Of a DNA stretch of 64,000 nt, positions 37,840-48,737 are shown piece by piece (the first letter of the stretch is position 1; each line of letters starts with the position of its first letter). The translations under genes and the position numbers were made by a program. This DNA is from Pezizomycotina sp. ARF18. Lineage: Eukaryota > Ascomycota. The stretch covers positions 142,788 through 206,787 of the forward strand of contig AZLU01000061.1 in assembly GCA_002224055.1 (NCBI GenBank). Direction: 5' to 3'. The notes beneath the pieces are model-generated. The model worked only from the letters and a program-made list of their open reading frames with translations. It was not told the DNA's origin and did not search any database.

Positions 37840-39815
37840 TACGGTATCTAATACATTCTCTCATAATAACGGATATTCTGGAATTTGGCGAGCATAATTT
37901 TTGGGTATTCTCGTACTGAAAGCTCCGCACTCTCTTTCGAAGATTCTCCTAGTGTTACAGGAGACCCAGGACAGACGCGTAGAACCAGCGATGATGCTGA
38001 AGTTGCTTGCTAATTCTGCCACTTCAAGAGCGAATCAAAGGAAAAGTTCTTTACTATTTAAGCAATTTTACTACGTATTAGTGCTTGATAGGCTAAAAAT
38101 TAAACGTTTGCTATCTGGCGATAGAATATTTTCTCTTAGAAAGCTTGGATTTCTACCAAATTTTAAATTGGCGAAGTTTTTCAATAGAAATGATTTCTTC
38201 GTAAATTGGCTAATGGTATATAAAATATTTGCTAGATTTTTGAGGAGCCAATCCTTGTGCTTTGAGGAAATATCGTATGGTGGATCTAGCCGTTTCTACC
38301 TACATTGCTTTCTCCTATAATTTTCTCTACTATTGAGAGGATCGTATCCTAGATATTCTGTTTCGGATACTTAACCTTGCCCCGTCTTAGAGGAGAATGC
38401 GGAACAGAAAGCTGGGGCGTATCTGCGAAGGAAGGATGGAATATGGACGACTGTCACCCATCGGACGAAATGATCTCCCGAATATTTCCGCAGTACCGTT
38501 CTGGCTAGGATTGTCGTTGCGTCGGCGAAGATGGCTATCAACGCCTCGTTGCTCGTAGAGGTTATAAGTGGCAATAGTGGGGTTTATGATCGCAATATTC
38601 TCAGAAGATCTAGAAGTCTGACCGAAAATACTGTTGTCGTGTAGTTTTTGTCGCGTTAAAATATTATCCACAAGCACGAGGGGTGATTCCTGAGATTCTA
38701 CTCGATAAAATAATTGAAATGAATTTGCAGGGAGAACCCTGGTGTCCTACTATCAGGTATTAGACGCCTCATACCCGGAAAACTTTTTACTCTGTGTGGA
38801 GAGTATCGAAATCCTGCAAGTAGCGTAAGTGATTTTCCTTTTAAAAACAAGGTACTAGGAACTTCAAATACCCCTGGTCTGGTGCATATTTGATATTACC
38901 CGCGCGGGCGAGCTTTCAGTAGTTTATCGCAATATCTTGTCTCATTTCGAACTCAGAATTATTTATCCCCGTCTTGTCAGTCCTTTTATGCAACGCGCGA
39001 AGGAACCATGGTTATAAGATGAGATGCGAGGTCCTGGCTTCCAGTTGTTCGGGAGAGGGCCGCGAACTATTGCTGATACATTTCTCTTACTAATTAAAGC
39101 ATTAAGGACATGCATTGTGATGACATGGCCGTTCTTTTCGTATTTAATTCAAGCCAATAGTGGAGCCTAGTATAATCAAAACAGTGCTCGGGTATTTGCG
39201 AGGTTCGAATTTGATATGTTGCTCGACGAATCAAAACCGCTATAAGCGACAACGTGGTTGACGACAACCAATCGGAGGTTGCAGGAGGTTTTAGTGACGA
39301 TCGCAACGAATACGGCAATCCGAACAGTCCAGCAAGGATAACCAAGCGACAAAGAAGGCACGTTTCTTCACAAAGCAAGACTATGGACTCGATCCCTAGC
39401 GAGAAAAGGATTGATTAATAGGAACCGTACCGGTCTACCGGTGCGCGAAGAACTTGGGGGTCCTGTAACAGGGGAACTAGACCCAACGGACCGGCGATAG
39501 ACTTATAGATACGAAGGCGCATCTAAACTGGAATGAGTTAATATATAGCAATATAATCGCCCCACTCTGCCGCCACACTGTAGCAGATGAATGATGAAAA
39601 ATGTAGAGGGACGTTAGCTTAAGTACTAGTGTTATACTGAGATAAAACTAGTCTTTTTTTCTTTTCTTTCCGAAACGTGGATTTGGTTCCATTGCAAGCG
39701 TCGATAAATATAACGCCATGTTCATCCTCCGTCGATCTCCTTTCCGCGGGGTAAACGATAAAATTAAAATTCTTACAAGTGTGAAGATTGCGGGATCTTT
39801 AACACTTTCACCAAA

Positions 39816-41144
39816 ATGTCGAAGGACGTGCTAGGCTGCATATCTTGTAAGTTCTCTCCATTCGCGCGGGCTAGTTTCCTATTAAGCTAAGTAAATTGCT
39901 ATAGGTTTTCGATTGGGTATGTCTAGGATTTACCTTCTTCATCGTGCTAGCACGCCTCTACGTACGGGTATGGCTCCAAGTGTACGTAAGAAATGCTTGG
40001 TGGTGGATATTCAGCGAGCTCTTCGTGGTTATCGGGTGGCTCTTGTTCCTGGGTGTTTGCCTCGCGGATACGGTATCGATTCATAACGGGGTAAAAATAT
40101 GGATCCGAAATATCACCAGACGCCGAAGCAGGAGATTGCATATTTGAAGGTGAGGATGGGCTCGATTCGAGATTCGATTCTTCCAGAAAGCCGGATTCAA
40201 GACAAATATCAAAACAAAGAAAAGAAATTCTCTTCCCGACTCGAACTGACTTCGGAATTACAAAAAAAGGCCCAATTCGCGTGGTCGTGGATGTTTAAGC
40301 CTTCGATATACTTTATGAAGTACGCTCTACTATGTTTTTATGTCGAGCTTATCCAGAAGGTTCAAAACCGGAAAATGTGGACCGCGGTTATTGTCACAGC
40401 TGTGTTCAATACGATAGGATTGGTCGGACAATGGCTCTTTATCGGTCTCCAGTGTGTTCCAGCGTGGAAACAATGGTATGTGCAATGCGTCTTTACCACC
40501 CGGCTCTCATATAGATTGTTATCCTAATCCGGGTGTTTCATAACTAGGTCTCTCGACTCTAGTGTCAACGACTGCGCCGATATTGTAGCGTATCCGCCTT
40601 CACTTGGGGTATGCACTGTCTAACAGATGTGATGGTCTTCGCTCTCCATTTGCCTTACTCCGAACCACACTTAAAGCCGGCGGCCATACAATCGGGGAGT
40701 GGTCAGGGGCACTTATTATGTTCAGCCTCGGCATTATCAACGTTCTCTCTGCTATCGCATGTATGGTATTACGCTTGCAGCCGGAAAATTACTACGACAT
40801 ACCGAAGACGGGCCTAGGGAGAGCATAACGTTTTTGTTCACAGTTCAGATCGCGACGGGGATCGCAATACCTTGCTGTCCTCAAGTTAGGATCTTCGTCA
40901 AGCATGTTACTGGACAATATGATAGGGAGCAGAAGCGATCGAATAACGTTAACATGCCGGCGGTGTACAATTATACTCGCACGGAGAGCTTTGCTTCGAG
41001 GAAGTCTAAGTGGACGGGTGGTTCGAAGGGGGTTAGAGTAGAGGCATCAGAAACTGTAACAGGTAAAGGGGACCTACTTCTTTGAAACTTAATTTCGGGT
41101 GCTAACTGAATGTCATTTTACGTATAATTACAGAGCTTGTTTAG
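39816..41144 (+). CDS. Fungal rhodopsin-like (PTH11-related) seven-helix membrane protein
   Basis: An integral membrane protein of the fungal rhodopsin-domain family, whose members are mostly of unknown function and in some fungi act as surface sensors. Ordered pieces fit the family: a helix FDWVCLGFTFFIVLARLYVR, a helix around SELFVVIGWLLFLGV, a conserved FMKYALLCFYVELI segment, the extracellular C-Y-P motif near 40519 (CYPNPGVS), a helix GEWSGALIMFSLGIINVLSA, and a last helix before CCPQVRIF. The C-terminus is cytosolic and hydrophilic. The last intron (41063-41133) splices in phase and adds three codons (ELV) and a TAG at 41142-41144. A frame change lies at the A5 run near 40094, and more breaks or introns lie at 40472-40560. 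The first exon and start (39816) are uncertain because the phase across 39847-39904 does not fit. Confidence 0.75.
41063..41133 (+). other. Last intron of the rhodopsin-like gene
   Basis: Donor GTAAAG and acceptor TTACAG. Joining keeps phase (ACA G + AG CTT) and adds a short C-terminal end with a stop, which improves the gene model over reading through the intron. Confidence 0.65.
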
Positions 41145-41573
41145 ACTGTTGTTCTTTCGCCTTTAGATCTAGCAAGTCTAGTATTTCTTCATGCTGAGTG
41201 GTTTTGTTTTCAGCTATATCTCGTGTATATTGATTACTTGCATTGTAGATCTAGACGAAATTTACTTCGAGCCAATCTTGATGGATACCGTGATATACGC
41301 ATTACACGTTTTATGAAAAGACGTCTACCAGTTGTTTCGACGGGTTTTAACGTTTTCAGCCGAGGTAGAATTGCATTTTGCTTTTTTTCCCTTTCCTTGT
41401 ACCGCCTCATTATTATGAATCATCATTTCAGAAACATTCTGTGAGTTCCGTGTTTGAGACACTCGGTTATAATACTCACCGATACAATAAAGACAGGTAG
41501 AGATCCCTTCGCGGTTGCTTTGAAAACTCGTTAGAATTTAGGTTACCCTTGTTGTGGAAGCTTCTGCAGAGCA
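41145..41573. other. Intergenic gap between the rhodopsin-like and F-box genes
   Basis: A/T-rich, no coding sequence recognised. It should contain the 3' end of one gene and the promoter of the next. Confidence 0.5.
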
Positions 41574-43173
41574 ATATGCCAACCTAGACGATCCAAGCTG
41601 TCTATACCCTTTTGTATCCTCTGCGGGGTCCAATTCAACATCGGCCGCATTCGCACCCAGGAAGAGCCCGCTGAGGAGGGCTACGGCTGGTCGCATGTCG
41701 ATGGCGAATCTGAGCCTACCGCTTGCGGCCTGCCACCGTATGACTGCAAATATATCCATATTCAGAATCCTCATAAAACGAACAAGTCGTGGCCAATCCG
41801 GGGGAACAATACGATATGGGTTACAACGGCTACAACATCACGAACGACGAGATGAGATGGATAACGAGCTCCCTGCAGATCCACTTAAAGACGACACATA
41901 TCTCTTTTGTTGAAATGGCCTCGTTGTCCATGGCGGCGGATGAGATTAATGAATTCGAGCTCGAGTCTGAGACATTCATGACACGGGTCAGCATTCTGCC
42001 TCCAGATGTGCTGTCTAATGGGCACGAGGCGTCGTGTGACTTCTATTATGTCCGGACGACATCGCCGTGGCTGGAAGGTACTGTGGGATCATTTGTAACG
42101 AACGATTTCCGAAACGAAGTCGCAAGAATCGTTTGCGGTGTAGCTTTCCATCCGGAATGTTTCGAGATATTTAAGAGAGTCAGTATGGAAAAGCTAGGAA
42201 AAGTCGATATCGACGGATTGTATTGGCTGGCTCATGCGAGTTTCCCGTTTCTCTTTATAGAATATCGGCCAATTAACTCGAAAGCCGCTAATATCTGGAA
42301 ATTCATATTGCAGGACAAGAGCGGCCGCGAGGGACTTCCTATATTTAGAGGTTTCGATGTAGATGATTGTACTCAAACCGGAAATCGGAATTGGAAAAAT
42401 CTCATCGGAACAGAGGTTCGTTTTAAAAAAACCTTTAAAAATCTCCTTGCTTTACAGATTTATCATTTAGGGAATTATGATAATTTCATCCCAACTGGCT
42501 CTTTCTAATGTTGCACGTATCTCAGTATCTGGCTGCAAACCCTGTGGAAATTCCAGGCTTGAGCGAAATCCTTGCGGATATCACACGGGAAAGATATATG
42601 GGGCCAAACCGTGAGTCCCTATTAACTCAACTTGGACAACTGAATATATAGAACTATTTTGAAGGATCGTGAATAAAAAAAACCCCCCACGGGCTGTGTC
42701 GAGTATAGGTCGTATTCTACCCCCAAACCTCCACACTCAACCGACCCTTTCCACCGTTTACCACAGGAACTCCGCGATATTATCGTCAGTCACCTACCAC
42801 CATCCAGCGTTCTCTCGCTTCGCTTGTGCTCTAGGTCATTTTCCAGGCTCCCATATAATTATTTTGAAGAGCTATTACTGCAGGAGATGCCTTATATGTG
42901 GGAAATATTCGATTCCGATCACATTGAGTATATTTTCAGAGACAAAAATATCGGGAAAATTCTCAATCCTCCAAAACTCCAGAGCAAAGAAAGGGAGCTA
43001 TTGAGATATCAAAGGATCGCCGTACTATCGATTGGTTCAAACTTTATCGAACGCTGAAATGCCGATTGATACCATTGATAAAAGGACTCAAGAATAGAAA
43101 GAGAATTTGGAGAGATGTAGAAGAAATATTAAGCATGATGAATAGGAGCTGGAGGAATGAAATAAATTCTTGA
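41574..43173 (+). CDS. Fungal F-box protein, interrupted
   Basis: Probably a substrate-receptor subunit of an SCF ubiquitin ligase. The N-terminal part has FCILCGVQFNIGRIRTQEE, suggesting a zinc-binding CxxC, and then GLPPYDCKYIHIQNP. The middle (41789-42420) reads FHPECFEIFKRVSMEKLGK and similar. Next come NPVEIPGLSEILADITRERY, the F-box (DPFHRLPQELRDIIVSHLPP, then SSVLSLRLCSRSFSRLP) and a tail WFKLYRTLKCRLIPLIKGLK plus NRKRIWRDVEEIL. That order and tail are typical of a large fungal F-box family. A likely small intron lies at 42611-42651. The frame must change near 41790, 42500 and 43015-43025, the last just before WFKLYR. The stop TGA is at 43171-43173. The start is not fixed. The order of motifs makes the family call firm. 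Confidence 0.75.
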
Positions 43174-43893
43174 CCGGAGATTCATATACAGATATCTTAT
43201 TTGCCCAACCCTTAAATTAGGATCATCTAGATTTGGTTTCCGTCGTTCACGATCGAGAGCGAGCTAGGATTTTCTGTTGCAATCGGGCCTCTTCTGATAA
43301 TAGAACACCATGATGTAAGACTAATTAGGAATAATAGAAATCACCTGTATCGGAAGTATCACAGCGGATGCTCTTGTCGAGAAGCCAGAAGCTTATAACG
43401 CTGTAAATTAATCCTCTATGACCTAACATCCGAATTGCTTTGCTAACATCTATCGGAATTTCGATTGGTACTCCGGAATTCTGTATAATAGAGATGCGAA
43501 TGTCTATGAGGCTAGATATATTCAATCGTTCCAGCCCGGTGCGTTATAATGATGGATACTTCGTTGCCCTATTTCGCGGAAGTAGCGGAACTTAGTTAAT
43601 TCTGAGATTCAATCTTGATCGATAATTATCGCAGGCGGCGATTCGGGTGATCCCCGTGTGTTACCCTACCATGCTGGCATTTATCGGGAAAGTTGACTTC
43701 CAAGATTGATTTCTTCCTATATCGCTTCTCAAAGTTCACACTAACACTACAATAATTACAAGACTATCTGTATCGTGGGAATTCAGTTGAATTTATTAAA
43801 TAGCTGAAATAACAAGCTACGTTGGGATCGATTCTCGTTTTCTCACGTAGACAGTTACCCTCCCTCAGGGAATTACCAGTTTGACCAACGGAA
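43174..43893. other. Intergenic region upstream of the MACPF-lectin gene
   Basis: No gene seen. A/T-rich. It should contain the promoter of the gene starting at 43894. The minus frame at 43325-43525 has no motif. Confidence 0.5.
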
Positions 43894-44950
43894 ATGTCGC
43901 TCCTACTTGCACCCTATCACAATGCGATGCGTTTAGGTAAGTGATGAATTGGTCGTTGCATTTGGAAATAATGATCGCTATACCTTTATAAATCGTGCCT
44001 GAGACGTTTGAAATGCTAATACGAAATTTCAGGGCAAGGGTGAGCGCCTTCGTAGTCCATACTATATGGTGTCGATGATGTTCGTAGCTCTAACCATGAA
44101 TCCTGCTTGTTACCCCTCAATAGATTTAACTCCTACACACAGCAAATCTGCATCGACAATGCCGTCGTCGTTGACCCGAATCGCTCGGAAAATGGTATTA
44201 GTAATGACGGCTTCGCCATGAGCGATCTCAGGCCTCCTATGGCCGCCTCAAGCGCCACCAGGAAGAACGATGATGAAACGCCGAGTAACAAACACTTCGT
44301 TACGCCTGAACTAGAGCAGAAGGCTGAAACTATAAGCCACGAAAGTGTGTCAGCATTCGCGCCTCAGACAGAGCCGGCGGAGGCTACTAAAGATTCTCCA
44401 TTTGAGGAAGAAATAGATGCCCTTGAAGCCGACGGTGGCGAACCAAAGGAGATACAAGCAAAGCAAGAGATGGTGGGGGAGGACAAACCTCGCTTGGCTG
44501 CTTATTCGGCGATGGCGGAATCCGCCGCGCTCGCAAATCGGTAAATTGGTGCAGCGATGGCGGACTTAGTCAGGTAATCTCCGTAGATGAAATTTTAAAT
44601 GAGTTTTATTTTCCACTATACGGTAAAATAGCGCGCTGACTACAGTATACAGATCGTTACGTATAGCTCCCGATTCGTGGAGAACCTGAGCGAGATCACC
44701 GATGACATGAAAATCTCCGGCGCACCATCCATTAAATACAGCGTGATCGGTGGTTCGGGGAAGGGCTCGTTCATCGATACGGATAAGTTTATAGAAAGTG
44801 ACCTTAATTTTTATATCGGTGTTAAGGTGATAAACCAGACTGTGAGCTGTAAGGACGCGCTGATATATCGAGGTTTACCTTCGGTAGATAGAAACAATTT
44901 CTTAGAGGTCTATGGCGATTGCTTCATCTCAGGTAAGGGAACTCACTAGG

Positions 44951-44985
<35 letters not shown>

Positions 44986-47900
44986 GGGAAAATAACCGAA
45001 GAATATACCATTGATTCTTGTTCTGAACCTCCGAACCCCCGAGCATAGGCTTCCTAGAGGGAGGTGAATTTAATGCTCTGGTCAGTATCAAGGTGCTAAA
45101 CATGGAAAGGAAGACGGATATTGTAGCGCAGTAAGCGAATCTGCATGGTTTGGTTTCGAGCTTTGAATTGTAACCACCGCGAGATTAATATCATCATACA
45201 GAGCAAAAGTCGTGCTCACAACCGGCCCGCCATCAGTCGAAACTGAAGCGGAAGTGAAGTTAGCGAAGGACGCCGTATCGAACAATACAGAGACTACCAT
45301 TCAAGTGAGCTGGTCCGGCGGAGGCCATATCAAAGCCAGTGGGTCTTATTTAGTCGATCCTGCTTTTTACCTTCAAGCTATCACCAGAAGCTAATTCATA
45401 GCCGGAGCACCTAGTGGGTGAACCTTGGACGATTGACACTTTACAAGAGGTTGCCGCGAAGTTCCCAGACTTGGTCGCTACTACCCTCAAAAACATAGTA
45501 CGTGCTCGAAACGAAGGAAAGAAAAATGTAATTTCTATTCTCCTGAACGATGTCGGGTTCTGATAATGCTCAAACACGTACACGATAGCGCCATACTCAC
45601 AAAATACGAAACTCTCCGAAGCTATCTAGCCTTGAAGCCGGAGAAGCTGGCTCCGGTATTCTACGAGGTTGCAGCTATTTATACAAATTCAATGATGGAT
45701 GCATATATGGACTATAAGAATGTACGTTAAGTATTAATACTGACTTATAGATTATGCGAGACTCCTGGTTATGGAAAGTTCACTCATATATGCTTATACC
45801 TACTAATTTGACACGCAGATATATAAAACTCTTACCGCTCGTGCGTTACGGTCCGCCTCTTTCCGGGAAGCTTTACATTCAACTTTTGCTAATGCGCTTG
45901 TTGTACACCGCATCGTGTAGAGATCTTCGAGGTCCAGACTGGAGTAAAGGCCTTCGGGACGATCACCGCAAGATCAGGTACCTATGCGAGTACAGATACG
46001 CGCGAGAAGATCGACGATTCGTCCATGTTTGAACCTTCGTACGCAGGGCTTGAAATGCACGGCGCGCATGCAGGTGTCAAATGATCAAGATTGTGAATGA
46101 AGTAAACTTGTGACTTGCTCTTAGAAAATACCGCCTATGTTTCTTTCTAATGAAGTCGTAGGTTGACGCACTTACGAAGGATCCAAAGCTCGCGGCGGAT
46201 GAAATAGACCCACGCGATTCCAGAGTCCGGTACTGTTTAGGGAGCGGCTTCCGGTTAGTTATCATCTATAAGAGAAATTCTTTTGCCCCAATTTCTCGAA
46301 AACGAGTAAACAAGTGCTTACTTTGCACAGGAAATAAAACCTATTTATGGATCACCAGTCGATCTTCTCAAAGTCGATGGCAAAGTCGCTATAACGCCGC
46401 CATTATACGACAATATGGAGCAGCTAGATGAAGAAGAGCGTAAATTAATCAACACGCTGACCAAGGAAAAGCCACGCCTCGGTTCTTCATTCCGCCTCGC
46501 ACCGTTGGAAGGAAGCAACACTGGCGATTGCTTTTGTCACCTTGATTATCTAAAACCTGATTCCACATTGATGCGGGTTGCCATTGAGACTGTAAACGGC
46601 GTTGTTACGGCATTAGGCCTCCGTTATACGAATGGTTTAGTCCTTAGTCTGGGATGCTCGGGATCAAATACTAATAAGAAAGTACTTAACATCCGCTTTG
46701 AGGAGAAAGAGAGCATAATTGCCTGCTCGGTAGAGACTGGTAGGGCGACGGAGCAGGATTCTGTCGAACGCGTTACAGCACTGAGATTATACACCAACAG
46801 AGGTAATAAAGTTATAGGCCAGTCGAGCGATTGGGCTCCGCCAGTGAAAGGGACCTCCTACCGAGATGGCATCAAATTCGAATCTCTAAAAATGTCCCAT
46901 TTTGATCCCCTGCTCGAAAACGGACAGGTAAAGGGATTCTGGGGTCGCTGCAAGAACACTGCCACTCAGACTAAACATACTGGGCTATATCGTATCGGAC
47001 CCATTTGGGGCAATGTAGAGGTTTGTCTAGCTGTCATGCCCCAGTTTTCTGTATAGAGAACAAAGTCAAGCACGCAACTTGAATATAGGCCAAACCTAAC
47101 TATACTTTCTTCAGGCGATACCCAGCTCTATTCAAAACTTCGCCGAAGAGAATCCTGCGATCACGAGCCTGGTACAGGGAGGTTATGTTAATGTAAGTTT
47201 TCAAATGTGGAAACCCGGAGGATTAGAACAGTACAAGAGGTAACTACCTAGTTATTTAGTTTCCCCCCAATAACAATACCGAGGGGGGTTGGAATGAGAC
47301 GTATATGACTAAGGTCATCGATCGACCATCTACGTTATCCGTGTCATCCGACGATGGTCCAACGTCAAAAATTGTTACGGGGATCAAATTATTAGACCTT
47401 AAGGGATACAACAGAGAGAACTTCCGAATGAAGGTTTACTCTGAGAACGAGACGGCCAAACAGTTCAACCTTAGCATCGACTGTTGGGGTGGGACTCAGT
47501 ACTACAGGTGAGTTGCTCTACACCAGCTGTAACTTACCAGTATATACTGTGATCAAGGATATTCGCTGACCAGCCATAGCGTGGAGCTGTCATGGATAGA
47601 AATTCCTAACAGTGATCGGGACATTTTGACCGGAAAGGTCGAAAGCTACGGTAGAGGCAATCGCGACATCAAGTTCCAACGCCCCTACGCCCTTCAGCCA
47701 AATGTCCTCGTCTGGGTGGCTGGTGCGGATGTCGACGGCAACAGCGCTATTGGCTTCAGCGCTACACCGTCTAATATTACGAAAACGGGTTTCACCATGA
47801 ATTTCAGCGCGCTTGATTATGCAAACCCACTCTGGTGTTCCGCCGTCTGGATGGCTTATTCAAGCACTAATATCTCGTTGGATTCGGGCACAATAGAGTG

Positions 47901-48171
47901 GAAGAACGGCAATTCCGCCGTTACCCAAGAGTCACCGCTAATTCCGGCGAGGTTTACTGCAGCGAAGTTCTCAAAAGCACCTAGCAAGGTCCTACTCGGT
48001 TTTAATAATCTGCACATAAACTATACCATGCGAAAAGAGTCTAGGTTCACGAATTATAGGATCGACGCAGATGTCAACGGAACCACCAAGGACGGATTTA
48101 GCGCTCGGATTCGCGCGTGGTACGATACCAGTGCAGAGCACGCAAGCTATTATTGGCTTGCGATTCTTTAA
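43894..48171 (+). CDS. MACPF-like protein with jacalin-like and H-type lectin domains, many introns
   Basis: A putative pore-forming or membrane-attacking protein with sugar-binding domains. The exons read on the plus strand as follows. Exon 1 is 43894-43936. A 7-nt micro-exon is at 44033-44039. Exon 3 from 44124 carries a charged, low-complexity N-terminal region. Exons 4 (44653-44932) and 5 (45049-45130) carry a MACPF signature, Y-G-x-x-F with a G-G pair six residues later, split by intron 4. Exon 6 from 45202 ends with a Trp-Ser-Gly-Gly-Gly segment like the end of MACPF cores. Smaller exons run to about 46030. A jacalin-like beta-prism domain covers 46331-47025 (GFWGR and RIGPIWGN). About three H-type lectin repeats cover 47250-48171 (for example FQRPYALQPNV, TKTGFTMNF). 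Introns 1, 2, 4 and 5 keep phase. Exons from 45400 to 46330 are less certain and may include frame changes. There is no clear signal peptide. The target is unknown. Confidence 0.75.
44033..44039 (+). other. Seven-nucleotide micro-exon of the MACPF-lectin gene
   Basis: GGCAAGG is flanked by TTTCAG on the left and GTGAGC on the right. Including it keeps the reading frame from exon 1 to exon 3 and supplies a Gly-Gln-Gly turn. Skipping it shifts the frame. Confidence 0.65.
44951..44978. repeat. Poly-A tract (A28) inside intron 4 of the MACPF-lectin gene
   Basis: Lies in the 116-bp intron 44933-45048, only 18 bases after the donor. It makes up about a quarter of the intron. Confidence 0.85.
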
Positions 48172-48737
48172 ATTGTTAGAATATAAAATATGTGAGTATC
48201 CACGACGCGAGCATGGTTTCAATAGCTCGAATGCTCGACATTGACTACGAGGAATGATACATATCATCTTAAAACCCAAGGTTTTCAATTTTGCCCCACC
48301 AGCGATCTTGCTATGTACAGGTCATTATCCTTCCAGTGTTCATCGTCCCTGTAATAATTTTGTAAAGTCACTCCTGTATATTTATTAGTCCCTTGTCGCC
48401 CTATTAAACCATGAACGATTATCCCAGGTTCTGAAACCAAAAATCAAAATATTGCTATAAACTTCTTTCCTTTTCCTCATCTCAAGTCTCCGTTCGACCT
48501 TGATCTTCTCTCTTTAAGCCCTTGGTATATTATATCTCTTCCGGAACCGCGTCGAAACCGTCGAACAAACGAGGTTCCGAGTAACTTTTGACAAAAAAAA
48601 AAAAAAATAAATATAATGAAAGGAAAGAAAGAAAGGAAACCGGTTAAATGACTGAATTAAAAACCAACGAATCTCGAATGAGGAAACATGAATGATGCAT
48701 GCCTCCGCCTCGTCCAATCATGGAGAAAATGTCTTCT
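48172..48737. other. Intergenic region between the MACPF-lectin gene and the GNAT relic
   Basis: No gene seen. The two neighbours converge here, so it holds both 3' flanks. An A14 run lies at 48593-48606. Confidence 0.5.

Larger units (their letters stand above)
30010..39815. other. Gene desert of nearly 10 kb
   Basis: No convincing gene. It holds poly-A tracts, a diverged duplicated fossil (32941-33360 and 36380-36800), short tandem repeats (33446-33506, 37051-37090, 37803-37839) and scattered frames under 140 codons. The 139-codon frame at 37901-38320 is A/T-rich with no motif. I looked for reverse transcriptase, integrase and transposase motifs and found none I could defend. Old, mutated repeat DNA is the likeliest content. 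Confidence 0.5.

Noticed and set aside
37901-38320. 139-codon plus open frame in the desert
   Set aside because: Lys/Phe/Leu composition follows A/T richness, there is no motif, and no introns or neighbours support it.
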